NCBI RefSeq assembly: GCF_012030425.1
Contig: NZ_JAAUVN010000001.1
Span: 744,001 to 808,000, forward strand
From: Sphingobacterium sp. B16(2022)
Lineage (GTDB): Bacteria > Bacteroidota > Bacteroidia > Sphingobacteriales > Sphingobacteriaceae
Length of the DNA: 64,000 bases
Reading direction: 5' to 3'
The position numbers and the translations under genes are program-made. A model generated the notes under the pieces. It was not told the DNA's origin. It searched no databases and saw nothing but the letters and a program-made list of their open reading frames with translations. Positions 54,293 through 62,676 of this stretch are shown one piece after another. Numbering within the stretch: position 1 is the first letter of the stretch; each line of letters begins with the position of its first letter.

Positions 54293-55511
54293 TTAAAAAC
54301 CTCGTTCCAGTTTGAGCCTATCTCTAAATTTAATATAAAGTTGGGATATGGTCAAGCCCCAGTTTTGGACTGGCATTGTCCACTTTTTAGAGATATTCTT
54401 TACTATCAGGTACATCAACTTTATAAGAGCTTGCTCAGAATTGAATGCACCTTTAGACTTCGTGATTTTACGGATCTGACGGTGCATTCCTTCAATAGGA
54501 TTAGTGGTATAGATAGTCTTGCGAACCAGCTCATCATACTCAAAAATAGTAGATAAGTTCGTCCAATTATCCATCTAGGATTTAGCAACAATTGGATATT
54601 TCTTACCCCATTTCTCTTCGAAGATAATTAAGTTTTCATAGCCCATATCTTCGTTAACAGATGAATAAACAGGCGTTAGGTCTTCAATGACAGCTTTTTT
54701 ATCTTTTTCTGTAAGGGCATACTTGATCTGATCTGGTGGACGATACATAACTGAACTTTAGTTTTAGGGAAAATAGCTTCAGGAAAACCTTTTAAACCAT
54801 CGATACAGGTAATTAGAATGTCTTCTACACCACGCTGTTTTAGGTCTGTGAGAACAGATAACCAAAACTTTGCACCCTCATTCTCTGAACTATAAAGACC
54901 TATCAGATCTTCACATCCATCCATTCCTACACCTAATATATTATAAATAGCCCTAGATTCAACCGTGCCGTTCTGACGGACTTTATAATGCATGCAGTCT
55001 AGGAAAACAAAGGGATAAACGTCCTCTAGCGGACGACTTCGCCACTCATTAACGGCAGGCATAACGCTTTCTGTGATAAGGGATATTTCGGTTGCAGAAA
55101 TCTCCAAGCATACATCTCACGGATAAAATTACTTATAGCACATGTGATCATCCCTTTGGCATACATACTCAGAACATGGCCTTCTAATTATTCTGTAATA
55201 ATGAGTTGACGCATGGGAATTACCTTAGGCTCAAATTTACCGGATCCATCCCGTCTAGACTCCAGTTCAAAAGTACCTGTATTAAGGCCTCGGACAGTCT
55301 TTTTGGACTTACCATTACGACGGTTGGAATTACCTGATGTCTTATCTTCTTGAAGTTGACTCTCTAGCTCGCCATACATCATCGACTCCAGTAAATGCTT
55401 CATTAAGGGCGCCAGAACGCCGTCGTTGGGAGATAAGCTCTTCCCGTTATAAAGACCTTGCATAGCTTCCTCTTTGAAGCGTTCAAAACGGCGAAGCCCT
55501 CTTGAATACAA
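54293..55511 (-). mobile_element. IS256-family transposase, inactivated
   Basis: Three successive minus-strand frames cover one transposase: the N-terminal part (LMKHLLESMMYGELESQL, RRNGKSKKTV), the middle with Asp residues (YPFVFLDCMHYKVRQ, ILITCIDGLKGFPEAI) and the C-terminal part with Glu (TTNPIEGMHRQIRKITKS). All three DDE positions are recognisable, but frameshifts and stops separate them. Terminal repeats were not identified. It sits between the HD and nuclease genes of the defence island. Confidence 0.9.
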
Positions 55512-55704
55512 TTAAAAAACAAATAAGAATGAAAAATCGAATGGGGCCTTTTCTTTCATGACCATATCATTTGAATAATTAAATATAAAAAATCTTATTA
55601 AATTATTCCGTTGACACAGTCCAAGTTACAGTCTCAACAAGGAATCAATTTACTGATTCTCTGTTTGCTGATACTTATCAAAAGCTTCTTCGATTTTATG
55701 TTGA

Positions 55705-57354
55705 TTATATCCAATTCTTGAACTCTCCTGAGTTAATAAACTTTCTAATTTTGGTAAGTCTCGAATAAGGCTGTTCTTGCTCAACATAATCGCGGACATG
55801 TCGTTCTGCAGAAAGCATTGCTTCATGTTGTCCGGACAGGTAAGTATTTTCTCCAAAATTTTCATTTTCAATGGCTTTAGCTGATGATTGATCGAGAGTT
55901 TCAAATTCCGCTCTAAGCTCATCTTCTTCTCTTTTAGATCGCTCAGCAAATCCTTCTCTAGTTGACTCACTTCTTTTAATATTGTCAACAATTTCGCTCT
56001 CTTCTTGTCGATATTTTTCAACCATATCAAGGATTCTTCGTCTTGAGCTTTCTGGTATTCCTTCTCGATATTCTTCGTCTCTTCTAATTTTATCCTTCTC
56101 TTGTCTGATATGTTTATCATAGCTTCGTTTTGAAGCTTCTCTGTCTGCGATGACTCCATCAATGTCGAGTTCAATATCTCCGATTTTTCGTTCAATATTG
56201 TCAATTTCTCTTCTATGATCAAGTTCTCTTTCTTCAGGGCTTCCTGAGATTGATTTAATTTTAAATTGTAGATTTCTAATAGATCCGAGAAGTTCTGTTC
56301 CATTCCCTTCAAGCTCCTTTCTTTTTCTAATATATCTTTCTTCCAGATTTGCGTATCGACTTTCAATTTCGTCGATTTCATCGTCAACTGCTCTTGTTTC
56401 TCCTTCAAGTTTTGTTGAAAGCTTTTCTCTAAGCGAAGCTTCCTCGTTGAAAAGTCGGTCTTGTAATTCTTCTGTGTTTTTCTCAACTCTTGATATTTCT
56501 GATTCAAATTTTGATTCAGTATCTCTGTACGGTTGAGATTCCAAGACCTTTCCAATTGCTCGTATAAGGTTATTAATCTGTGCCTTTCTACAGCGGTTAG
56601 ACTCTGCAAAAAGCTGTCTTTGCTCTTTATCAATATGTGATATTCCCTTTGTATTTCCATTGGGAACTCGAATATATTCGGTGTTGATTTCATCTTTATT
56701 ATATAACCATTTTGTGTTTTGACTGTGTTCAAAAACCTGATCAATTTCGGCAGGTGATGCCTTGGGTATTATTACGGATACGGCATCAATTCCTAACCTT
56801 AATAAACTTACTAGTTTATCCTTATCAGGTTTATGACTAGTAGTTATATCTATGAAAAGGATAGGTGTATCCGTTTTATCAAAAAAGGTTATGTCTGGTT
56901 TGTACAATAGATATTCTGTATCAAAATCAGTTGCTTCAGTCCATTTGATGTTCCCTGATTCATTCTCATAAAAGCTCAGTTTAGCATGTACGTTGTGTGC
57001 CTCAATTATCTCTGCTGGTTTAATCAAAATTGCAGGATCAGAGTCATTATCTGAGTATTTATATACAGCAGGTACTTTGATCCGTTTATTGGTCAGCAGA
57101 TTTTCCTTGGCCAATTTATGACGATATGTTTTATCCGAATATGTACACCTATTTTTAGGACTGTTTTTTTTGACATAATGTCGAAAATAGGAGGCACGAT
57201 CAACTATCTTAGTTTTTACGGCTTCCATTTCTCTAGTACATCCCATACAGTAATAACCTTTTCTACCACTTTCGGCATCATCAATATAAATTGTAGTGGA
57301 TTGTACATTATTTGCATATCTATTTTGCAAATTTTCTTTATGATTGGCAATCAT
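55705..57354 (-). CDS. Putative CoiA-like nuclease with long coiled coil
   Basis: 549 aa. A zinc-finger-like YYCMGCTREMEAV and RASYFRHYVKK resemble the CoiA competence protein's N-terminus; KPDITFFDKTDTPILFIDIT then SHK could be a PD-(D/E)XK core, although the acidic and Lys spacing is not standard. Residues ~255-500 are an almost continuous Glu/Arg/Lys-rich coiled coil. Third codon positions are AT-rich in this frame, which supports it over a 364-codon frame open in the other register (55650-56744). Nuclease function is inferred. Confidence 0.6.
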   Translation of the reverse strand: MIANHKENLQNRYANNVQSTTIYIDDAESGRKGYYCMGCTREMEAVKTKIVDRASYFRHYVKKNSPKNRCTYSDKTYRHKLAKENLLTNKRIKVPAVYKYSDNDSDPAILIKPAEIIEAHNVHAKLSFYENESGNIKWTEATDFDTEYLLYKPDITFFDKTDTPILFIDITTSHKPDKDKLVSLLRLGIDAVSVIIPKASPAEIDQVFEHSQNTKWLYNKDEINTEYIRVPNGNTKGISHIDKEQRQLFAESNRCRKAQINNLIRAIGKVLESQPYRDTESKFESEISRVEKNTEELQDRLFNEEASLREKLSTKLEGETRAVDDEIDEIESRYANLEERYIRKRKELEGNGTELLGSIRNLQFKIKSISGSPEERELDHRREIDNIERKIGDIELDIDGVIADREASKRSYDKHIRQEKDKIRRDEEYREGIPESSRRRILDMVEKYRQEESEIVDNIKRSESTREGFAERSKREEDELRAEFETLDQSSAKAIENENFGENTYLSGQHEAMLSAERHVRDYVEQEQPYSRLTKIRKFINSGEFKNWI

Positions 57355-57462
57355 GGCATAAAATTGGTTTAGGTAAATATACTTAATTTAAACGAATTAT
57401 AGTACCCATTTGGCTCATTTCAGAACAAAAGTTCAGTCTTATTAATTGATCAAACCCTAAAA

Positions 57463-58071
57463 TTATGATGATCCTTTATTTTGAGCTAAATTTTTGATAA
57501 TACTTCGAGCCTGGAAGTAAGGAATGATATCATTTACGAATAATTTAATAGCAAAATAACTAGAAATTATATAGGCAATTATCAAAACTATTCTAATGAT
57601 CAATACCTCATCAGCGCTTGCCAAAATATTATTTGTGTCTACGAACAAGTATAGTATAATTATCGAAAACACAAGTATGTAAATTATTGCAAAACTGATG
57701 AGTGTAACTATGTATTTGTCTGTTTTTGTTACTATAACATTCACCTTTTGACTTGCTTTGTCGAATTTTAAATAAAGTTTATTATATAAATATTTAAAAG
57801 TTTTAGTGCTCACATCGTAGGTATTAAAACATTGCAAATATGCATTTATACGAGAAGGTACGACTTCAAACCCAAATTGTTGTTGAAATATTTTTGCACA
57901 ATATATATGGGTTAGTGTACTGCATAATTCATCCTTGAAACCTTTGTTAAATTCTATTTCACTTTTTAAATCAGATATCCTTTTTGAAAGGTTTTTTGAT
58001 TTAATTGTATCGATAAGCCAGTAGATTAGTGGCGGCGTAATTACTCCTAAAAATTGTATTAGTTTTTCCAT
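57463..58071 (-). CDS. Membrane protein attached to the CBASS operon
   Basis: 202 aa. One hydrophobic helix at the N-terminus (~5-20) and two near the C-terminus (~120-145 and ~155-180), with a soluble middle. It starts one base after the E2-like gene stop, so it belongs to that operon. No family recognised. It may be a second effector or a membrane anchor. Confidence 0.6.
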   Translation of the reverse strand: MEKLIQFLGVITPPLIYWLIDTIKSKNLSKRISDLKSEIEFNKGFKDELCSTLTHIYCAKIFQQQFGFEVVPSRINAYLQCFNTYDVSTKTFKYLYNKLYLKFDKASQKVNVIVTKTDKYIVTLISFAIIYILVFSIIILYLFVDTNNILASADEVLIIRIVLIIAYIISSYFAIKLFVNDIIPYFQARSIIKNLAQNKGSS

Positions 58072-58072
58072 C

Positions 58073-58717
58073 TTACATTATAGATTTAATAATAAATTCT
58101 AAACGAGTTTGTCCAATTTTTTTGAATTGAATAAAGGATTCGCGGTGACAGTGTCTGTATTTTTTTCCGCTTGCGCAAAAGCATTTGGATGTACGATACG
58201 GAGTTTTATTTTTATAGATGAACAGAAGAATTTCTAATACTTTATTACTGTTAGTTGTATCCAGGATAGTATATAAAGATTCTAAGACACCTTTCTTTCC
58301 ATGAGACCGCTCATGTAGATAATAACCCTTTAGTTCCCTAAAAGCTTGATTATGCAAATAGGGGGTAAGGTGATTTTGTATGAAACCCAGTAAGGCAATT
58401 CCTTTATCGCATTGTATATATTCCTCAGCTGGAGTGCATGTACAAAAGTGGCCATCAGGATATACGTGCCAGTCTATATTATGCGGAAGTCTTCCATTTA
58501 TTTCATAGACTAAAGGGAAGCTATTTGGATAATCAATGCTACATACGATTTTTACAAAATATGAGTCATATGGCATACTGTTTTCATCTAAAAGGTCTAT
58601 CTTTCCTTCTAAATAAGGAAGAGAATCTTCCCGACTTAATAATTTAAGATCGGGAAAATTACTTATAGCATCGGATGCTTCTTCTTTAAATTTGAGATAT
58701 GAATTATTCATGGCCAT
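58073..58717 (-). CDS. E2-like CBASS ancillary protein with SEC-C motif
   Basis: About 214 aa from ATG 58717, with ATG 58711 also possible; either start overlaps the CD-NTase stop. The first ~140 residues fit a prokaryotic E2-like fold, including a YP.SFP strand and the active-site region WHVYPDGHFCTCTP, where one of two Cys is the candidate catalytic residue. The C-terminus has a SEC-C metal site (CFCASGKKYRHCH). Stand-alone E2 proteins occur in short type II CBASS, where they act on the CD-NTase. Confidence 0.72.
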   Translation of the reverse strand: MAMNNSYLKFKEEASDAISNFPDLKLLSREDSLPYLEGKIDLLDENSMPYDSYFVKIVCSIDYPNSFPLVYEINGRLPHNIDWHVYPDGHFCTCTPAEEYIQCDKGIALLGFIQNHLTPYLHNQAFRELKGYYLHERSHGKKGVLESLYTILDTTNSNKVLEILLFIYKNKTPYRTSKCFCASGKKYRHCHRESFIQFKKIGQTRLEFIIKSIM

Positions 58718-59645
58718 ATGGTATAGAACTACTGGCACCTATTGCTGCAGCAGCTACATTTCTAACTAAGTTCTCTTCTTTGTCTTCTCCTAATTGAAAT
58801 CTATCTCCAAGATGTTTACGCCAAAGTTTACTTGCTGTCCTTTGGTTATTCGAACGAATTGCTTCATCGGCATCAGTAATCAAATTATTTAAGGCTTCTA
58901 AAAATTTATCCTTATTAACATAACCCTCAAGTAAGTCATCATTTGGTGTTGCAGGTACAATACAAGTGAACTCATTGTTTAATGCCTTTTTAATTTCTTT
59001 AAGAATGTCTCTGAATGTGATATCATCACGCTCATTTAATACAATTTTTTCCTTTGCATTAGTTGCTAAAATTGTTAAAGCCAATCCACTAGGCATTTTG
59101 AACGGACGGTTGTCGGCCCAGCCTTTTAAGTATTTAATATCTCTAATCAAGCGACCATCTTTATCTTTTTTTGATACAAACCAATCCACCATAGCTTTTG
59201 GGTCACTATCTTCCCATCCATTTCCCTTTACAGCTATTTTATATTCTTGACCATCAATTTTGTAATAAACAGGATGATCAACTTCATAGTCGTTTACAAA
59301 AATAGTGCGTACACATTTTTTTCTATTCTCTGCAGGCGAATCTGTATATCCATCAACTGCCTGCTTAACCCACTCTTTAATTGTAGATGCCGTTACATCT
59401 GGTTCACGAAAGAAATAAATACCATCATCTAAATCACAGATGTCTTGTTCAGTTCTAATTCCATTCTTCATTTTGTATGAACCCTGGATGTAAAACTGTG
59501 GTACATAGTCAGGATGGTTATCGTTAAACCATTTTCTGATTTTTTTGCGAAGACCTTCTTTAGAATTCTTCATTTTGTTCTTCTTTACCGAACCGATGGA
59601 TATATCACTATGATAATCTAAAAATAAGCTGTTACAGTTTGCCAT
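58704..59645 (-). CDS. CD-NTase of CBASS (cyclic-nucleotide synthase)
   Basis: 313 aa. Nucleotidyltransferase core: IQGSYKMKNGIRT with Gly55-Ser56, DICDLDDGIYF with Asp71/Asp73, and a third acidic residue near EVDHPVYY (Asp123). MPSGLALTIL and the helical C-terminus fit CD-NTases. On phage infection it would make a cyclic oligonucleotide that activates the patatin effector encoded 4 bases upstream. The C-terminal tail (SSSIPYGHE) is where E2 coupling would act. Confidence 0.88.
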   Translation of the reverse strand: MANCNSLFLDYHSDISIGSVKKNKMKNSKEGLRKKIRKWFNDNHPDYVPQFYIQGSYKMKNGIRTEQDICDLDDGIYFFREPDVTASTIKEWVKQAVDGYTDSPAENRKKCVRTIFVNDYEVDHPVYYKIDGQEYKIAVKGNGWEDSDPKAMVDWFVSKKDKDGRLIRDIKYLKGWADNRPFKMPSGLALTILATNAKEKIVLNERDDITFRDILKEIKKALNNEFTCIVPATPNDDLLEGYVNKDKFLEALNNLITDADEAIRSNNQRTASKLWRKHLGDRFQLGEDKEENLVRNVAAAAIGASSSIPYGHE

Positions 59646-59649
59646 ATTA

Positions 59650-60675
59650 TTATTGTTTTAAAAAGTTTAAAATTTCTGTTAATCGATTTTTTGCTAATTC
59701 CTCACCAATAGATTTCATTCGATCGATATGTTTCTTTTTTGAAGAATTAAGTTCAATATTATCCCCCTTCATGTCATGTTGGATGCGTAAATGAGAAAAT
59801 GTACTACCCATTTTCCCTAACGCCCGTTGAAGAAATAGGAGATACTGTTCTGTTATCTGTGCCTGTGTATCTAATACGATATCAACCAATTTAGGATTGG
59901 GAAATAACCAATCAAATACATTCTTAGGGCGCCAGGAGCGCTTAATAATTTGTTTTCCTTGCCCTGTTCCCAATGATAGAACTGAAATATTACCAATAGG
60001 TATATCAAGTTTGTCAGTTGCCTCAAAAACTCCAATTAAAGCCGGGTTATTAGCAAAAATTCCACCATCGATCATGTTGATATTTGTACCTTCACCAAGT
60101 TCATTTTTAAACGAAAAGGTGTGGGGTGGAAAATAAACTGGGGCAGAAGCGCTAGACATGGCCACATGGTATGCAGGAAGCTTATAATCTCTTCTGTATT
60201 CAGGATGATGTTTTGTTTTAAAAACATTGATAACACCATCATTGCCATTAAAGGCAGGGACGCAGACTTTGGTTTTTAAATCATTTATTAAAGGATCTTC
60301 ACCACCGTTGGCATCAGCAAACACTTCGCGAAGTTTCTTAAGCAATTTTTTATTGCTGTATATGGCATTCAATAAAGCCCGACTTTTTTGAGGAATGAAT
60401 TTGAACACAAAACGAGGGAAAATAAGTTCCGCATTTTCTTCATAAAATTTAGCCAAATCTTTTGCTGGTATACCTAATGAAATACCAATAGCCAATATCG
60501 CTCCTGTAGAAGTACCGCAGATTAAATCGAAGTGCTGGTAAAGTTTCTTTTCAGGCTCTTCTTTTTGAAGTTCAGCTTCTAGCTCAGCCAGGAGTTTGGC
60601 AGGGATAAGACCTCTTATCCCTCCACCGTCAATTGACAGGATTTTAAATTTTTGTTTTTGTATAGTTTCGTCCAT
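59650..60675 (-). CDS. capV: Patatin-like phospholipase, CBASS effector
   Basis: 341 aa from ATG 60675; an upstream in-frame ATG at 60714 adds 13 residues. Oxyanion hole DGGGIRG, nucleophile in CGTSTGAILA (Ser56 from this start) and Asp in IDGGIFANNP (Asp203) are all intact. CapV-type effectors degrade membrane phospholipids when bound by the CD-NTase's signal. First gene of the four-gene CBASS operon. Confidence 0.9.
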   Translation of the reverse strand: MDETIQKQKFKILSIDGGGIRGLIPAKLLAELEAELQKEEPEKKLYQHFDLICGTSTGAILAIGISLGIPAKDLAKFYEENAELIFPRFVFKFIPQKSRALLNAIYSNKKLLKKLREVFADANGGEDPLINDLKTKVCVPAFNGNDGVINVFKTKHHPEYRRDYKLPAYHVAMSSASAPVYFPPHTFSFKNELGEGTNINMIDGGIFANNPALIGVFEATDKLDIPIGNISVLSLGTGQGKQIIKRSWRPKNVFDWLFPNPKLVDIVLDTQAQITEQYLLFLQRALGKMGSTFSHLRIQHDMKGDNIELNSSKKKHIDRMKSIGEELAKNRLTEILNFLKQ

Positions 60676-60796
60676 ATTATAAAATATTTTGTTATTTTTA
60701 ACTAGCATTAACAAACTATTTTGTTTTAACTGCTGGTCATTATTAACTACGAAAAGCGTTACTAACGGTTTTGCGTATACCTAAATAGATACCCTT

Positions 60797-61459
60797 ATGG
60801 ATTGGAAGGAATTAGAAGATTCAAGTACAGCAGATTTAATAGAATATATTCAAGGTCGCCAACATTTTTATGAAGCAGCTGAATGTGCATTCAAGGCATT
60901 TTTCATAAGATTTGAAGCAGATTTAACGAAAAAATGCAGAGTCATTGCGATTAAATGGGGATACAGCAAAGAAGATGGTGATATTTTATCAGAACAGGCA
61001 TTAGATAAATTTTGGAAAAAAGCACATTTATTTAATGCTCAACAATGTAAAAGTGTAAATCTTAATCAGTGCGTATTGTTTTATATTTACAGGATTGCAC
61101 AACGGTTATTAGTCGATCGTCAAAGATTGGAAGCTGAGAAGGATCCTTATCTTGGAGAAGAAGAGCTAGTTTTAGAATTTCCAGATTTAGAAAATATGGA
61201 AATACCAAAAGAAAAGCTAAAAGATTTAAAAGCTACAACAGAATTGATAGACAAAGCGTTGGAAAGATTGAGTACAAAGCACAAAATTATTTACTTAACC
61301 TATCGTAGTTACGAAAGAGATGGTAAAAAATTGCCACGTCAGTTGCTTAAAAAGCTTAGAGAAGAGCTTGACTTATCACAAACATCAATAAGGGTTTATA
61401 AAAAGGAAGCACTAGAAACCGTCGGTAAAATAATTGAAATTTATGGCACAAAAAAATAA
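60797..61459 (+). CDS. ECF-like RNA polymerase sigma factor
   Basis: 220 aa. Region 2-like helices (AAECAFKAFFIRFEADL, LSEQALDKFWKKA) and a region 4-like helix-turn-helix (ALERLSTKHKIIYLTYRSYE, LDLSQTSIRVYKKEAL) separated by an acidic linker. It is divergent from typical ECF factors. It is transcribed away from the CBASS operon across a 121-base gap and overlaps the next gene, so it probably controls this island. Confidence 0.72.
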   Translation: MDWKELEDSSTADLIEYIQGRQHFYEAAECAFKAFFIRFEADLTKKCRVIAIKWGYSKEDGDILSEQALDKFWKKAHLFNAQQCKSVNLNQCVLFYIYRIAQRLLVDRQRLEAEKDPYLGEEELVLEFPDLENMEIPKEKLKDLKATTELIDKALERLSTKHKIIYLTYRSYERDGKKLPRQLLKKLREELDLSQTSIRVYKKEALETVGKIIEIYGTKK

Positions 61460-61793
61460 TCTCTTTGAAAATCCAGAGCATATTACCGAATGGTTATGCT
61501 CTACCGGCTACCTTTTTCCTCGCACTGAGATTGAGTTGAATCGCTTTGATAAACTTTTTTTTAATATTGAGATTAAAGATTCAACAGTTTCTCTAGATCG
61601 AATTTTAAATAATGAAGTCCGAAAGTTTCCACTTTCGAATATTTTCAAGCAAGAAAATGAGCAAGATGTGATGGATGCGTTTAAAATGGTAGCAAGAAAA
61701 GGTCTTGAAGATTTACCTGATCATATCTTTAATAAAATGAAAAAGAACCAAGATGATGGCAATCAATCTTCACCGGAAGAAACGGATCAATAA
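61443..61793 (+). CDS. Small protein between sigma factor and ImmA/IrrE protease
   Basis: 116 aa from ATG 61443, overlapping the sigma gene by 17 bases. HITEWLCSTGYLFPRTEIEL and an acidic tail (DDGNQSSPEETDQ); no transmembrane segment. No family recognised. By position it could be a cytosolic anti-sigma factor that the following protease removes. Confidence 0.5.
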   Translation: MAQKNNLFENPEHITEWLCSTGYLFPRTEIELNRFDKLFFNIEIKDSTVSLDRILNNEVRKFPLSNIFKQENEQDVMDAFKMVARKGLEDLPDHIFNKMKKNQDDGNQSSPEETDQ

Positions 61794-62559
61794 CTTAGCA
61801 AATTATGTGTCAGAAGATTTTACTGAAGGTTATAAAGTCAATTTAATAAAAATTGCCAGATATGAAGAGCTGTCTTTATACTATGATCATTATGAAAATA
61901 CTTTTGATGGTATGTTAGTTTATATCGACTCGATGTATCATATTCATATAAATTTAGATAAAGGAAATACTATTAACTCCAAAAGAGGACGCTTTACACT
62001 TGCTCATGAATTGGGACATTACCTTATTGATGAGCATCGAATTGCCTTGAAGTATGGTATGATTACTTCACATCAATCTAAAAATGGGCTATTAAATAAA
62101 GATTTAATTGAATTGGAGGCAGATTATTTCGCTAGTTGCCTGTTAATGCCTGAAGCATTATTTAAGCAAGCTTGTGCTCGGAAGCAATTTTCTTTTACCC
62201 TAATTGAGGCTCTCTCTAACTTATTTCAGGTGAGTATTATGGCATCTATTCTTCGATTTATTGAGATTGGTTCTCGGGAGTCTATGGTTATCATTTCAAA
62301 AGATAATGTGATAAGATGGTTTGCAAAAAGTAACGATTTTCAAAAGGTAGGTTTCAAATTTAAAGTTAATTCCACTCTCCCTCGAGAATCAAGATCATTT
62401 TCATTTAAAAATAATAATTATGGAGATTATACGTCTGAAGTTGAAGAAGTGGACACCGATATATGGTTCATTAATAAATTTTATAATGATACTATTTTTG
62501 AACAATATTACTATTCTAAGATTAATGGTTATTTAATAACGCTGATCTGGTTTAAATAG
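61753..62559 (+). CDS. ImmA/IrrE-family metallopeptidase
   Basis: 268 aa. Zinc motif HELGHYL at residues 85-91 and the third-ligand helix IELEADYFASCLLMPEALF. No HTH domain, unlike the protein at 25943. The start overlaps the previous gene by 41 bases. Such proteases cut repressors when they sense damage or infection (ImmA-ImmR, IrrE-DdrO; CapP-CapH in CBASS), so it likely acts on a neighbour here. Confidence 0.85.
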   Translation: MMAINLHRKKRINNLANYVSEDFTEGYKVNLIKIARYEELSLYYDHYENTFDGMLVYIDSMYHIHINLDKGNTINSKRGRFTLAHELGHYLIDEHRIALKYGMITSHQSKNGLLNKDLIELEADYFASCLLMPEALFKQACARKQFSFTLIEALSNLFQVSIMASILRFIEIGSRESMVIISKDNVIRWFAKSNDFQKVGFKFKVNSTLPRESRSFSFKNNNYGDYTSEVEEVDTDIWFINKFYNDTIFEQYYYSKINGYLITLIWFK

Positions 62560-62676
62560 TTTTCAATAATGGAGGTGTAAGGAATTAAAATGTAATTGGC
62601 ACTTCAGATTTTCCAATTACAGGAATTTACAATTCAGTAAGATACTAATTAGTAATGTTAATTATATTCCAGTAGT

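Noticed and set aside
55650..56744. 364-codon frame as a separate gene
   Set aside because: It lies almost wholly within the 549-codon gene and is GC-rich at third positions for most of its length, unlike genuine genes in this window. Only its tail is kept as a finding.
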